Part shown: positions 44,799-55,795 of the stretch, piece by piece
How the letters are laid out: each line of letters begins with the position of its first letter
Position numbering within the stretch: position 1 is the first letter of the stretch
From: Nocardioides sp. L-11A
GTDB lineage: Bacteria > Actinomycetota > Actinomycetes > Propionibacteriales > Nocardioidaceae
Reading direction: 5' to 3'
Assembly: GCA_029961745.1 (NCBI GenBank)
Contig: CP124680.1
Location: forward strand, 3,968,001 to 4,032,000
DNA length: 64,000 nt
Translations under genes and position numbers: made by a program
The notes under the pieces: model-generated
Databases searched by the model: none
Told to the model about the DNA's origin: nothing
The model's input: only the letters and a program-made list of their open reading frames with translations

Positions 44799-46214
44799 TC
44801 ACGACACCTCGACGGTCCCGGTCACCTTCGGGGACCGCGGCACGACCGCCGAGCCGAGATAGCGCACCCGCACCGCCTTCGCGCCTCGGGCCATCGGCAC
44901 CTTGACCTTCACCTTGCCGTCGCGGAGCCGGACCTCGCCCTTCCATGAGCCGATCCGGACCAGCACCTTGCCCTTGACCGGCAGCTTCCCCGCTGCGGTC
45001 ACGCGCACCTTGGCGATGGCCCGTCCGTTCTTCGACTTGGTCTTCAAGGTGACGACGGCCGGACTGGTCACCCGCGGCGTCGCGGGAAGGGTCTCGGTGT
45101 GGGACAGGAACTGCGGCTTCGCGCCGGTCACCTGGACCGCGACCGACGTGCCGACGTCCTCGGCGGCCAGCTGGTACGTCGCCCCGGTGGCGCCCGCGAT
45201 CGGCGCGCCGTCGCGCAGCCACTGGTAGCTCGGCGTCGCGTCCGGCTGGTCGTAGCCGCCAGGCGTCACGGTGAGCACCTGGCCCAGCTCCGGCGTACCG
45301 GTCAGGGAGGCCGGCGCCGTCGGGTGCACCACGCCGGCGACGACGGGGCCGATGTCGTAGAACGGCGAGACGTAGGTGGTGTAGCCCTCCTGCTTCGCGA
45401 CCACCCGGAGGCTGATCTGCTTGCCCAGGAGGTCGGCGGTGAGCGGCAGGTTCGGCGTGATGTTGTCGGCGAGCCGGACGCCGTCGGCGAACCAGCGCCA
45501 CCGGTTCTCCGCGGGCACCGGGGACCAGGAGCCGGCGGTGGCGCTGATGGTCGTGTCCACGACGAGGGGGCCGTTCACGACGGGGGCGCCGGTCTGGGTG
45601 AAGACGGGCTCGACCGGCTGCTCCGGCGTCGGAGTCGGCGTCGGCGTGGTCGGGCGGTCCACGAAGTGGATGAACCCGCTCGGCCACCGCCCGCTGGCCC
45701 GGGTGATCGAGCGCCAGTGGAAGGTGCCGCCCCACGAGTCCTCGGAGACGATGATCTCGTCCGGCGACACGACCCGCTCGATGTAGGCGAGGTGGCCGGC
45801 GGAGCCGGAGCCGTTCGCGTACTTGCCCCACCACGCGATGGCACCGACGTTCGGCGTCTGGTCGGTGATGGAGCTCATGAACTTGCCCCACTCGCTGGCG
45901 TTGCCGCTGCCGGTCCACGGCCGCTTGTTGGGCATCCCCGCCCGGATCATCCGGTAGGCGGCGTAGTTGGTGCAGTTGTGACCGGCGTACATCTGCCAGT
46001 ACATGGTGCCGTTCGCGGCGCCGTACCCGGCGTCGGAGTAGCCCGCGGCGTTGCAGGCGGCATAACCACTGCACAGGTAGGTGGTCCCGGCCGATGGGAG
46101 CACCGGGTCCGAGGTCGTGGGGGTCGAGGGACCGGCGAGGACGAGGTACGACGCCAGCAGGGTGCTGGCTGCGGTCGTGGTCCCCCAACGCGCGGTCCGT
46201 CCTGGAGTGCGCAT
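44799..46214 (-). CDS. Secreted CHAP-domain peptidoglycan hydrolase with Ig-like repeats
   Basis: A protein of about 471 aa with a signal peptide (TTTAASTLLASYLVLAG). The CHAP domain covers residues about 40-180, with the catalytic Cys in AGHNCTNYAAYRM (Cys81) and His in GSAGHLAYIERV. A TPTPTPTPEQP linker then precedes A272-like Ig repeats (FTQTGAPVVNGPLVVDTTIS ... WRWFADGVRL; GTPELGQVLTVTPGGYD ... YQWLRDGAPIAGA) and a Lys-rich C-terminal sandwich. It likely cleaves peptide bridges in cell walls. ATG at 46214 is chosen; a start at 46235 is possible, and neither has a strong ribosome-binding site. Confidence 0.82.
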   Translation of the reverse strand: MRTPGRTARWGTTTAASTLLASYLVLAGPSTPTTSDPVLPSAGTTYLCSGYAACNAAGYSDAGYGAANGTMYWQMYAGHNCTNYAAYRMIRAGMPNKRPWTGSGNASEWGKFMSSITDQTPNVGAIAWWGKYANGSGSAGHLAYIERVVSPDEIIVSEDSWGGTFHWRSITRASGRWPSGFIHFVDRPTTPTPTPTPEQPVEPVFTQTGAPVVNGPLVVDTTISATAGSWSPVPAENRWRWFADGVRLADNITPNLPLTADLLGKQISLRVVAKQEGYTTYVSPFYDIGPVVAGVVHPTAPASLTGTPELGQVLTVTPGGYDQPDATPSYQWLRDGAPIAGATGATYQLAAEDVGTSVAVQVTGAKPQFLSHTETLPATPRVTSPAVVTLKTKSKNGRAIAKVRVTAAGKLPVKGKVLVRIGSWKGEVRLRDGKVKVKVPMARGAKAVRVRYLGSAVVPRSPKVTGTVEVS

Positions 46215-46291
46215 GCCGAACACCATCGGGCACAACCGCCCCAGAACGCAACAAAAACCCCGAAAATCTCACCCGTCACTGGCGTGTCGCA

Positions 46292-46319
46292 TTGACAGAG
46301 ATGAACTACACCGTTGTAG
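46292..46319 (+). promoter_or_regulatory. Probable pepN promoter with palindromic -10 region
   Basis: TTGACA (46292-46297) is followed after 16 bp by TTGTAG (46314-46319). CTACA and TGTAG (46306-46319) form a 4-bp-spaced palindrome over the -10 region. Confidence 0.4.
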
Positions 46320-46376
46320 CTCGCGCCCGAAGTCGCGATTGTCGGACAACTCGGAGCGGGTGCAAGGATGGCTCCC

Positions 46377-48950
<2,574 letters not shown>

Positions 48951-48953
48951 CGC

Positions 48954-49077
48954 GACCCGGCGCAGATCCAGGCCGGAAACGCACCGACCCGGCGCATCTG
49001 AACGCCCCAGTGACGCCGACCCGGCGCGTTCAAACGCGCCGGGTCGGTGTTTTTCAGGCGTTCAGATGCGCCGGGTC
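48954..49077. repeat. Composite 32-bp-period repeat, locus B, with terminator
   Basis: Units start at 48954, 48986 and 49018, exactly 32 bp apart, each with GACCCGGCGC. The third is the 28-bp palindrome (49018-49045, arm GACCCGGCGCGTT), followed by TTTTT at 49050-49054, a good terminator for pepN. A unit in opposite orientation closes the array at 49077; its 21 bp (49057-49077) are the exact complement of 48986-49006, so a larger hairpin can enclose the palindrome. Its TC supplies the first two bases of the stop-codon complement of the minus-strand DUF5130 gene. Confidence 0.92.
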
Positions 49078-49435
49078 AGTCCTTGGCGAGCTCGCCCAGC
49101 AACTCGATGCCACGAGTCAGACCACCCGCGAGGTCGCCGGACGCGAACGCCTCGGTCATCGCGGCGACCGCCTGCCGCGACTCGTCGTCGGTGAGCCGCT
49201 CGCGGGTGTGGCCGCCCGTGACGATCTCGACGACCCGGCGCTCCGGGTCGACCATGATCAGGATGCTGCGCGCGGGCAGGACCAGCGTGTTGTGCAGGCT
49301 GGTCGCGAAGTCCCGGGGGTCGCCGCTCGCCGAGCCCACGAACACCGAGATCTCGGCGCGGCAGGCCTGTTCGGCGGTGCGGATGGTGACGTCGAGGGCG
49401 GCGCGCTCGGTGGCGCTCAGGGTCGGGGTGCTCAT
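49076..49435 (-). CDS. DUF5130 family protein (Rv2468c-like)
   Basis: A 119-aa protein: TIRTAEQACRAEISVFVGSASGD, ILIMVDPERRVVEIVTGGHTRERL and AAMTEAFASGDLAGGLTRGIELL resemble a TPM-like domain, without a membrane anchor. It sits directly after pepN, convergent, as Rv2468c does after Rv2467 in M. tuberculosis. Function unknown. Confidence 0.78.
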   Translation of the reverse strand: MSTPTLSATERAALDVTIRTAEQACRAEISVFVGSASGDPRDFATSLHNTLVLPARSILIMVDPERRVVEIVTGGHTRERLTDDESRQAVAAMTEAFASGDLAGGLTRGIELLGELAKD

Positions 49436-49444
49436 GACCGCCGA

Positions 49445-49825
49445 CTACCAGCTGCCGCCGGCGCCGCCGGCCTTGGAGTCCTCGGAGTCGGGGGCGGCCA
49501 GCTCACCGGCCGCCTTGCGCGGACCGCCGAGCCACTGGCTCTCGGGCTCGAGCGCCGTGATGCCGAGGTTCTCGCCGCGGGCCAGCGCCGGGGCGACGTA
49601 GAGCAGGGTGATGACGATGAACACCAGCAGCGGGACACCACCGAGGTAGAGCCAGGCGTTCAGGACGTCGATGTCCGGCTTGGGCTCCCAGCTGGCCGCA
49701 CCGTTGCCCGGGCGCGGCTCGGGGGTGTCGGCGACGGCGGAGCCCGCTCCGGCGACGACGAGCAGGGCGCTCACCCCGACGAGGGAGCACACGGCGATCA
49801 GGCGGCGTACGGCAGTGCTGGTCAC
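49445..49825 (-). CDS. Small membrane protein, unrecognised
   Basis: A 126-aa protein with a signal-like first helix (about residues 8-32), an extracytosolic linker (DTPEPRPGNGAASWEPKPDI), a membrane helix at about 60-80, and an acidic tail. It ends 10 bp before the DUF5130 gene, so it is likely co-transcribed and may work with it. No family assignment. Confidence 0.7.
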   Translation of the reverse strand: MTSTAVRRLIAVCSLVGVSALLVVAGAGSAVADTPEPRPGNGAASWEPKPDIDVLNAWLYLGGVPLLVFIVITLLYVAPALARGENLGITALEPESQWLGGPRKAAGELAAPDSEDSKAGGAGGSW

Positions 49826-49908
49826 GAGGAGGATGCTATCGGCTCCCGATCCCGCGTGGCCCGGTGGTGTCCCCGGCGCTCGTCAGGCGGCTTTGGGACA
49901 CTGGGCGG

Positions 49909-50880
49909 ATGGAGAGCCCCTGCGCCGATGGAGAGACCGTCTGCGACCTGACCTGGGACGTGACCGGGAACCGCCGCCTGTCCGAGTGGTCCGACGTCCT
50001 GATCGGGACACCGCTCGCCATCGTCGGCCTGATCCTGCTCGGCCTGGTCATCCGCTGGCTGCTGCACCGGGTCGTCGACCGGGTCGCCCGGCGGGCCGAG
50101 CGGGGTGTGCTGCCCGAGCGGGTGGAGAGCGCGGTCGCCGCCCGGCGCAAGCAGCGGGCGGCGACCATGAGCGGTGTCCTGAAGAGCATCATCACGTTCG
50201 TCATCGTCGCGATCGTCGGCACCATGGTGCTCAGCGAGGTCGGGGTCGACATCGCCCCGATCATCGCCAGCGCGGGCATCATCGGCATCGCGCTCGGCTT
50301 CGGCGCGCAGTCGCTGGTCAAGGACTTCCTGGCGGGCATCTTCATCTTCATCGAGGACCAGTACGGCGTCGGCGACGTGGTCGACGTGGGCGACGCCAAC
50401 GGCACCGTCGAGCTGGTCACGCTGCGGATGACCCGGCTGCGCGACATCAACGGCACGGTCTGGTACGTCCCCAACGGCGAGATCGTCCGGGTCGGCAACA
50501 AGAGCCAGAACTGGTCGCGCGCGGTCGTCGACGTCGGCGTCGGGTACGCCGAGGACCTGGCCCGGGTGCAGCGTGTGCTGCGGGAGGTCGCCCACGACCT
50601 GTGGGAGGACGACGAGTTCCGTCAGGTGATCATCGAGGAGCCGGAGGTGACCGGTGTCGAGATGCTCGCCCCCGACTCGGTGACCCTGCGGGTGATGGTC
50701 AAGACCGCTCCGCTCGAGCAGTGGGCCGTGGCCCGGGCCCTGCGGCAGCGGATCAAGGCGCGCTTCGACCACGAGGGCATCGAGATCCCCTTCGCGCAGC
50801 GGGTCGTGTGGCACCGCGAGGACCGCCGGCACCTCGGCGAGCAGGACCCCGCTGCCACCGCCGCGGAGCGCGAGGGATGA
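49909..50880 (+). CDS. Small-conductance mechanosensitive channel (MscS family)
   Basis: A 323-aa protein with three membrane helices: about 27-47, 89-110 and the pore-lining GIIGIALGFGAQSLVKDFLAGIFIFIED (about residues 125-150). The pore pattern of Ala/Gly-rich residues and the downstream QYGVGDVVDVGD beta domain are typical. It opens on membrane tension after osmotic downshift. ATG at 49909; the divergent membrane gene begins 83 bp away. Confidence 0.92.
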   Translation: MESPCADGETVCDLTWDVTGNRRLSEWSDVLIGTPLAIVGLILLGLVIRWLLHRVVDRVARRAERGVLPERVESAVAARRKQRAATMSGVLKSIITFVIVAIVGTMVLSEVGVDIAPIIASAGIIGIALGFGAQSLVKDFLAGIFIFIEDQYGVGDVVDVGDANGTVELVTLRMTRLRDINGTVWYVPNGEIVRVGNKSQNWSRAVVDVGVGYAEDLARVQRVLREVAHDLWEDDEFRQVIIEEPEVTGVEMLAPDSVTLRVMVKTAPLEQWAVARALRQRIKARFDHEGIEIPFAQRVVWHREDRRHLGEQDPAATAAEREG

Positions 50881-50887
50881 TGGCCGG

Positions 50888-51283
50888 GTGAGCACCCCCA
50901 TGAGCGAGGAGACGAGCTTCTACGAGGAGATCGGCGGGTTCGAGACCTTCCGGCGGATCGTGGCGAGGTTCTACGAGGGCGTGGCCGCCGACGAGGTGCT
51001 CCGCCCGATGTACCCCGAGGAGGACCTCGGCCCGGCCAAGGAGCGGTTCCTGCTCTTCCTCGTGCAGTACTGGGGCGGCCCGACCACCTACTCCGCGACC
51101 CGCGGGCACCCGCGGCTGCGGATGCGCCACGCCCCCTTCGCGGTGAACGCCGACGCGCGGGACCGCTGGCTGACGCACTTCCGCGCCGGACTCGACAGCG
51201 TCGACCTCACCCCGGAGCAGGACGCCCGCTTCTGGGAGTACGTCACCCACGCCGCCACCTTCATGGTGAACACCCCCGGCTGA
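50888..51283 (+). CDS. glbO: Group II truncated haemoglobin (TrHbO)
   Basis: A 131-aa globin. SFYEEIGGFETFRRIVARFYEG, the FLVQYWGGPTTYSATRGHPRLRMRHAPF block (proximal His in MRHAPF, Trp and Tyr residues of group II) and the closing WEYVTHAATFMVN mark a TrHbO. It binds oxygen and detoxifies nitric oxide or peroxide. GTG 7 bp after the MscS stop. Rv2470 holds the same place in the mycobacterial order. Confidence 0.93.
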   Translation: MSTPMSEETSFYEEIGGFETFRRIVARFYEGVAADEVLRPMYPEEDLGPAKERFLLFLVQYWGGPTTYSATRGHPRLRMRHAPFAVNADARDRWLTHFRAGLDSVDLTPEQDARFWEYVTHAATFMVNTPG

Positions 51284-51404
51284 GATTTTCCCGCGCGGAT
51301 GTAACACCCCGCCGTCGCGGCGACATGTTCCGGTTGAGAGCGGTCCCCTGTCCGGGAGCGGACCGTCCTCGCCGCCGCATCCCCCCGCACCAGCAGAGCA
51401 GGCC

Positions 51405-52127
51405 ATGACCCAGCAGCGCCCGACCGAGCGCCTCCGCGTCGACGTACCGACGCTGGAGCCGGACCCGGCGTTCCTCGGCATGCTCACTCATCTCAGTGCG
51501 GGCTCGCAGGCGGCCAGTCCCCGATCGACCCGGTCGGCCGGACTCCGTGTGGTCGTCGCGACCGGCTTCGTCGCCGTCATCGCGACCGCCACCTGGGCAG
51601 CGGGCATTCCCACCGGCGGCGGGAGCCCACACTCCCCCGCCGACAGCCCGTCCCGGATCGGACCGGCCGGTACGCCGGGTCCCGGCGACGTCGGAACCCC
51701 ACACTCCGACGTAGCCACGCCCGGCAGCCCCTTGTCCCCGGGGCTGTCGGGCACCTCCACGTCCTCCCCGCCCGAGCACGCCACCGATCCGGACGGCGCC
51801 GGCGGGGAGAAGGGCCCGGGCAGCCAGGGCGGCCCCGGCGGCTCGAACGGCCAGGACGGCCAGGGTCAGGGCCAGGGCGGCGGCCAGGGCAAGGGGCAGG
51901 GCAACGGGCCGCGCTCCTCCGACGGCGCCCCGGGCAAGGGCAAGGCCAAGGGCCACGACAAGGACAAGTCGCGCGGCAAGGCGAAGGGCCACGACCGCGA
52001 CCCCGGGGAAGGTGTCCGGCAGGACGGTCCGCCCGGGTCGAACGGCTCGGGAGACCAGGACGGCGACGACGGCACCGGGCCGTCGGGCGACCAGGACCAG
52101 GGCGACCAGCAGCGTCCGACGCACTGA
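51405..52127 (+). CDS. Single-pass membrane protein with Gly/Gln/Lys-rich exterior
   Basis: A 240-aa protein. A cytosolic N terminus of about 45 residues (RLRVDVPTLEPDPAFLGMLTHLSAG) precedes one helix (LRVVVATGFVAVIATATW) and a long low-complexity exterior of Pro/Gly/Gln/Lys. The layout, a short cytosolic segment, one helix and a disordered exterior, plus position just ahead of an ECF sigma gene, suggest a partner such as an anti-sigma factor, but no ZAS zinc motif is visible. Unrecognised otherwise. Confidence 0.65.
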   Translation: MTQQRPTERLRVDVPTLEPDPAFLGMLTHLSAGSQAASPRSTRSAGLRVVVATGFVAVIATATWAAGIPTGGGSPHSPADSPSRIGPAGTPGPGDVGTPHSDVATPGSPLSPGLSGTSTSSPPEHATDPDGAGGEKGPGSQGGPGGSNGQDGQGQGQGGGQGKGQGNGPRSSDGAPGKGKAKGHDKDKSRGKAKGHDRDPGEGVRQDGPPGSNGSGDQDGDDGTGPSGDQDQGDQQRPTH

Positions 52128-52232
52128 CCGACGGCAAATGTCCCGCTTCCGGCTCGCAGGCGGGACAATGGGACGCGTGGCCCGGGCAGAGGTCCGGACC
52201 ACGCCAGGACAACAGAGGTGGGGACACGTCCG

Positions 52233-52790
52233 GTGCGGGCCGACGACGAGCTCGTCACTGCCGCGAAGCGCGGTGACGCCACCGCGTGGCGCGAGCTCTA
52301 TCGCGCCCACGCCGGCCGGCTGCTGCTGTGGCTGGAGGCACGCGCCACCCCCGGCGGGGAGGCCCCGGACGACCTCGCGGCCGCGGCCTGGCTGGTCGCC
52401 GCCGAACGGATCGCCGACTTCACCGGGAGCTCGTCGGACTTCGGCGGGTGGCTGTTCGGCATCGCCCGCAAGCATGCCGCGAACGCGTCCCGGCGCACGG
52501 CCACCCGGATCAAGGGGCTCGACACCCTGGCCGCCGACGCCGAGCGGACGGTCGCGGATCCCGAGACCGGCCTGCTGTCCGACGAGTGGATCCGGCACGC
52601 CCTGGCGGCGCTGCCGCCGCGGGAGCGCGACGTCGTGGCCTGCACCGAGGTGCTCGACCTCGACGTCGGCCAGACGGCCGCGGCCCTCGGCATGACGGCG
52701 GTCGCCGTCCGGGTCGCCCGCCACCGCGGCCTCAAACGGCTGCGGGCCCGGCTCGGCGACCCGCCTCCGGCCTCCCCGGGCACCGAATAG
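52233..52790 (+). CDS. ECF-type RNA polymerase sigma factor
   Basis: A 185-aa protein. Region 2: ELVTAAKRGDATAWRELYRAHAGRLLLW ... FGGWLFGIARKHAAN. Region 4: ALAALPPRERDVVACTEVLDLDVGQTAAALGMTAVAVRVARHRGLKRLR, a HTH. GTG at 52233 is preferred over an in-frame GTG at 52218. The preceding membrane protein gene is 105 bp upstream. The stop codon falls inside the palindrome at 52787. Confidence 0.88.
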   Translation: MRADDELVTAAKRGDATAWRELYRAHAGRLLLWLEARATPGGEAPDDLAAAAWLVAAERIADFTGSSSDFGGWLFGIARKHAANASRRTATRIKGLDTLAADAERTVADPETGLLSDEWIRHALAALPPRERDVVACTEVLDLDVGQTAAALGMTAVAVRVARHRGLKRLRARLGDPPPASPGTE

Positions 52791-52802
52791 AACAGGTTCT
52801 AT
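52787..52802. promoter_or_regulatory. KstR-like 16-bp palindrome before the enoyl-CoA hydratase gene
   Basis: ATAGAACAGGTTCTAT is perfectly palindromic and fits the published KstR consensus TNNAACNNGTTNNA of cholesterol/acyl-CoA regulons. It overlaps the stop codon of the sigma gene and the likely -10 (TTCTAT) of the enoyl-CoA hydratase, whose ATG follows at 52812. Confidence 0.65.
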
Positions 52803-52811
52803 CCTGGGCGC

Positions 52812-53597
52812 ATGACGTTGCAGGTGTCCGACGAGCACCGGGTCCGCACCCTGACCCTCGACCGCCCCGAGGCGCTGAACGCCTTCAACGAGGAGCTGTA
52901 CGACGCCACGGCGGAGGCACTTCTCGCCGCGGCCGCCGATCCCGAGGTCGCCGTCGTACTCCTGACCGGAGCCGGCCGCGCCTTCAGCGCCGGCACCGAC
53001 CTGCTGGAGATGCACCAGCTGGCGACGAACCCCGACTTCCCCCGGGGCGCACACGGCTTCATCGGCCTCGTCGATGCGCTGGTGGACTTCCCGAAGCCGC
53101 TCGTCGTGGCCGTCAACGGGCTCGGCCTGGGCATCGGGGCGACGATCCTCGGGTTCGCCGACCTCGGCTTCATGGCGGACGACTCCCGGCTCAAGTGCCC
53201 GTTCACCTCACTCGGGGTCGCGCCCGAGGCCGCGTCGTCGTACCTGTTCCCAGCGCTGGTCGGCCGCCAGAACGCGGCCTGGACGCTGCTGTCCTCGTCC
53301 TGGATCAGTGCGACCGAGGCCCGGGAGATGGGACTGGTCAAACAGGTGTGCGCACCCGCGGACCTGATGCCGACGGCGCGCCGGCACGCCGAGGTGCTCG
53401 CCGCCAAGCCGATCTCGTCGCTCGTCGCGGTCAAGCGGACCATGACCGAGCCGCACCGCGCCGCGATCCGGGCCGCCCGCGACCGCGAGAACGCCGCCTT
53501 CGCCGAGCTGATGGGCGGACCGGCCAACCTCGAGGCGCTGGCCGCGTTCGCCGAGGGGCGCGAGCCCGACTTCACCCGGCTGCCGCCGGGCTGGTGA
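52812..53597 (+). CDS. Enoyl-CoA hydratase/isomerase family protein
   Basis: A 261-aa crotonase. TLDRPEALNAFNEELY, GAGRAFSAGTDLLEMHQ (oxyanion loop) and VAVNGLGLGIGATILGFADLGFMADDSRLKCPFTSLGVAPE (second oxyanion position) are clear. The usual catalytic Glu pair is not preserved in the exact hydratase form (GVAPEAASSYLFP keeps one), so an isomerase or other crotonase activity is possible. A KstR-like operator precedes it; a role in steroid or fatty-acid breakdown is inferred. Confidence 0.85.
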   Translation: MTLQVSDEHRVRTLTLDRPEALNAFNEELYDATAEALLAAAADPEVAVVLLTGAGRAFSAGTDLLEMHQLATNPDFPRGAHGFIGLVDALVDFPKPLVVAVNGLGLGIGATILGFADLGFMADDSRLKCPFTSLGVAPEAASSYLFPALVGRQNAAWTLLSSSWISATEAREMGLVKQVCAPADLMPTARRHAEVLAAKPISSLVAVKRTMTEPHRAAIRAARDRENAAFAELMGGPANLEALAAFAEGREPDFTRLPPGW

Positions 53598-53614
53598 CGC
53601 CGCCTGGGCCAGGC

Positions 53615-54511
53615 TCAGCCCACGACCATGTCGCCGAGGGCGTCGACGAGCGCCTCCCGGAAGCCCGGCGGGGGCGTCACCGAGCGCTGGGTCTCGACGT
53701 CGAAGAAGACGAGGGTCACCGTCGAGCGGGCCAGCACCGTGCCCTCGGCGGCGGCGCCGGTGCCGTCGGTGATCTCCGAGTCGATGACCATCGACCGGGT
53801 GCCGATCCGCGGGATCACCGACCAGGCGTCGTACGACTGGGGCCGCAGGGTGATCGGGGCGACGTACTCGACATCGGCCTGGGCGATCACGCTCGCGATC
53901 CGGGGGAAGTCGCGCAGCCCCTGCCGCAGTCGGCCGAGGGAGGCGATCCGGGCTTCCTGGAAGTACTCGAAGTACTTGACGTTGTTGACGTGGCGGTAGA
54001 CGTCGAGGTCGGAGAAGCGGACCTGCACCGGATAGTGCGCCGCCCGGTCGCGCGGCACGGTCACCAGCACCGGGCGCGAGCGCCGGTCCCCGAGCTCGGC
54101 GTACGGCGCGAGGGCGTTGCGCTCCTGGTCGTCGAGGCGGCGCGGCAGCCCGGTCTCCAGGACGAAGGGCGCCAGCACGGTGCGCGCGCGCAGGTAGACC
54201 GTGCGGGTGCCGTCGGGCTGCTCCTCGAACACCTCGTGGTCGAGGGTGAAGCTGGCGGCGCGGATCTCGCTCACCCAGGACTCGATGGACACCGACTGGA
54301 AATGGAAGCGCAGCGGCGCCCGGAAGGTGACCTCGTGGCGGCGTACGACGTAGGCGACGTTGTGGTGGTGTTCGACCCCCGCGGCCGTCCGGCAGGCGTG
54401 AAGGAGCGCGCCCCGCGCCTCTTGGAGGTAGTCGACGTACTTCACGTTGTTGACGTGGTTCAGCTGGTCGATGTCACCCCAGCGCAGGGGGCAGTCGTAG
54501 CGATGCCGCAC
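53615..54511 (-). CDS. Acyl-CoA thioesterase with two hotdog domains
   Basis: A 298-aa protein made of two 4HBT domains. Each starts with a matching block: WGDIDQLNHVNNVKYVDYLQEAR and FSDLDVYRHVNNVKYFEYFQEAR. The Asp of each (DID/DLD) is the catalytic acid of 4HBT thioesterases. The tandem covers internal duplication and gives a double-hotdog active site in one chain. It hydrolyses acyl-CoA thioesters. It is convergent with the enoyl-CoA hydratase and divergent from the thiolase, a fatty-acid setting. Confidence 0.88.
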   Translation of the reverse strand: MRHRYDCPLRWGDIDQLNHVNNVKYVDYLQEARGALLHACRTAAGVEHHHNVAYVVRRHEVTFRAPLRFHFQSVSIESWVSEIRAASFTLDHEVFEEQPDGTRTVYLRARTVLAPFVLETGLPRRLDDQERNALAPYAELGDRRSRPVLVTVPRDRAAHYPVQVRFSDLDVYRHVNNVKYFEYFQEARIASLGRLRQGLRDFPRIASVIAQADVEYVAPITLRPQSYDAWSVIPRIGTRSMVIDSEITDGTGAAAEGTVLARSTVTLVFFDVETQRSVTPPPGFREALVDALGDMVVG

Positions 54512-54567
54512 GCGGCGCAGACTACGCTGTGCGCGTTCCGCACCTCATCCCGCATCAAGGAGTCTCC

Positions 54568-55782
54568 ATGCCCGAGGCCGTGATCGTTTCCGCCGCTCGT
54601 ACGCCGATCGGACGGGCCAACAAGGGATCGCTCAAGGACTTCCGTCCCGACGACCTGACGGCGCTCATCGCCCAGGCCGCGCTGGACAAGATCCCCGCGC
54701 TCGACCCCAACGACGTCGACGACCTCCTCCTCGGCTGCGGCCTGCCCGGCGGCGAGGCCGGCAACAACATGGCTCGCGTCGTCACCACGCTGATGGGCTA
54801 CGAGATCCCCGGAGCCACCATCACCCGCTACTGCTCCTCCTCGGTGCAGACCTCGCGGATGGCCTTCCACGCGATCAAGGCCGGCGAGGGCGACGTGTTC
54901 ATCTCGGCCGGCGTCGAGACCGTCTCGCGCTTCCAGTTCGGGACCTCCGACCACATCCCCAACACCAAGAACCCCCTCTTCGTCGACGCCCAGCAGCGCA
55001 CCGAGGAGTACGCCCAGGGCGGCAAGGACTGGCACGATCCGCGCGAGGACGGCGCCCTCCCCGACATCTACATCGCGATGGGCCAGACCGCCGAGAACGT
55101 CGCGCGCCTGCGCGGCCTCAAGCGCGAGGACCTCGACCACTTCGCGGTCCGCTCGCAGAACCTCGCCGAGAAGGCCATCGCCGACGGCTTCTGGGAGCGC
55201 GAGATCACTCCCGTCACCCTCGCCGACGGCACCGTCGTGACGCAGGACGACGGCCCGCGCGCCGGCGTCACCTATGACGCGATCTCGCAGCTGCAGCCGG
55301 TCTTCCGCCCCGACGGCGTCGTCACCGCCGGCAACTGCTGCCCGCTCAACGACGGCGCCGCCGCCGTCGTCATCATGTCCGACACCAAGGCCGCCGAGCT
55401 GGGCCTGACTCCCCTCGCCCGGATCGTGTCCACCGGCGTCTCCGGCCTCTCCCCCGAGATCATGGGTCTGGGCCCGGTCGAAGCGACCCGGAACGCGCTG
55501 AAGTACGCCGGCATGACCATCGACGACATCGATCTCGCCGAGATCAACGAGGCCTTCGCCGCCCAGGTGCTGCCGTCCGCCGAGGACCTCGGCATCCCGA
55601 TCGAGAAGCTGAACGTCAACGGCGGCGCCATCGCCGTCGGGCACCCGTTCGGCATGACCGGCGCCCGCCTGCAGAACACGATGCTCAACTCCCTGCAGTG
55701 GCACGACAAGTCCACGGGCCTGATCACCATGTGCGTGGGTGGCGGCCAGGGCATGGCGATGATCGTGGAGCGCCTCAGCTGA
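54568..55782 (+). CDS. Acetyl-CoA C-acyltransferase (thiolase)
   Basis: A 404-aa thiolase. Nucleophile Cys89 in ITRYCSSSVQTSR, the NEAFAAQ motif, NGGAIAVGHPFGMTGAR and the C-terminal MCVGGGQGMAM are complete. It cleaves 3-ketoacyl-CoA with CoA in beta-oxidation, or runs in reverse. AAGGAG precedes the ATG. A composite repeat element follows its stop. Confidence 0.93.
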   Translation: MPEAVIVSAARTPIGRANKGSLKDFRPDDLTALIAQAALDKIPALDPNDVDDLLLGCGLPGGEAGNNMARVVTTLMGYEIPGATITRYCSSSVQTSRMAFHAIKAGEGDVFISAGVETVSRFQFGTSDHIPNTKNPLFVDAQQRTEEYAQGGKDWHDPREDGALPDIYIAMGQTAENVARLRGLKREDLDHFAVRSQNLAEKAIADGFWEREITPVTLADGTVVTQDDGPRAGVTYDAISQLQPVFRPDGVVTAGNCCPLNDGAAAVVIMSDTKAAELGLTPLARIVSTGVSGLSPEIMGLGPVEATRNALKYAGMTIDDIDLAEINEAFAAQVLPSAEDLGIPIEKLNVNGGAIAVGHPFGMTGARLQNTMLNSLQWHDKSTGLITMCVGGGQGMAMIVERLS

Positions 55783-55795
55783 TCTGGTCCCCATC

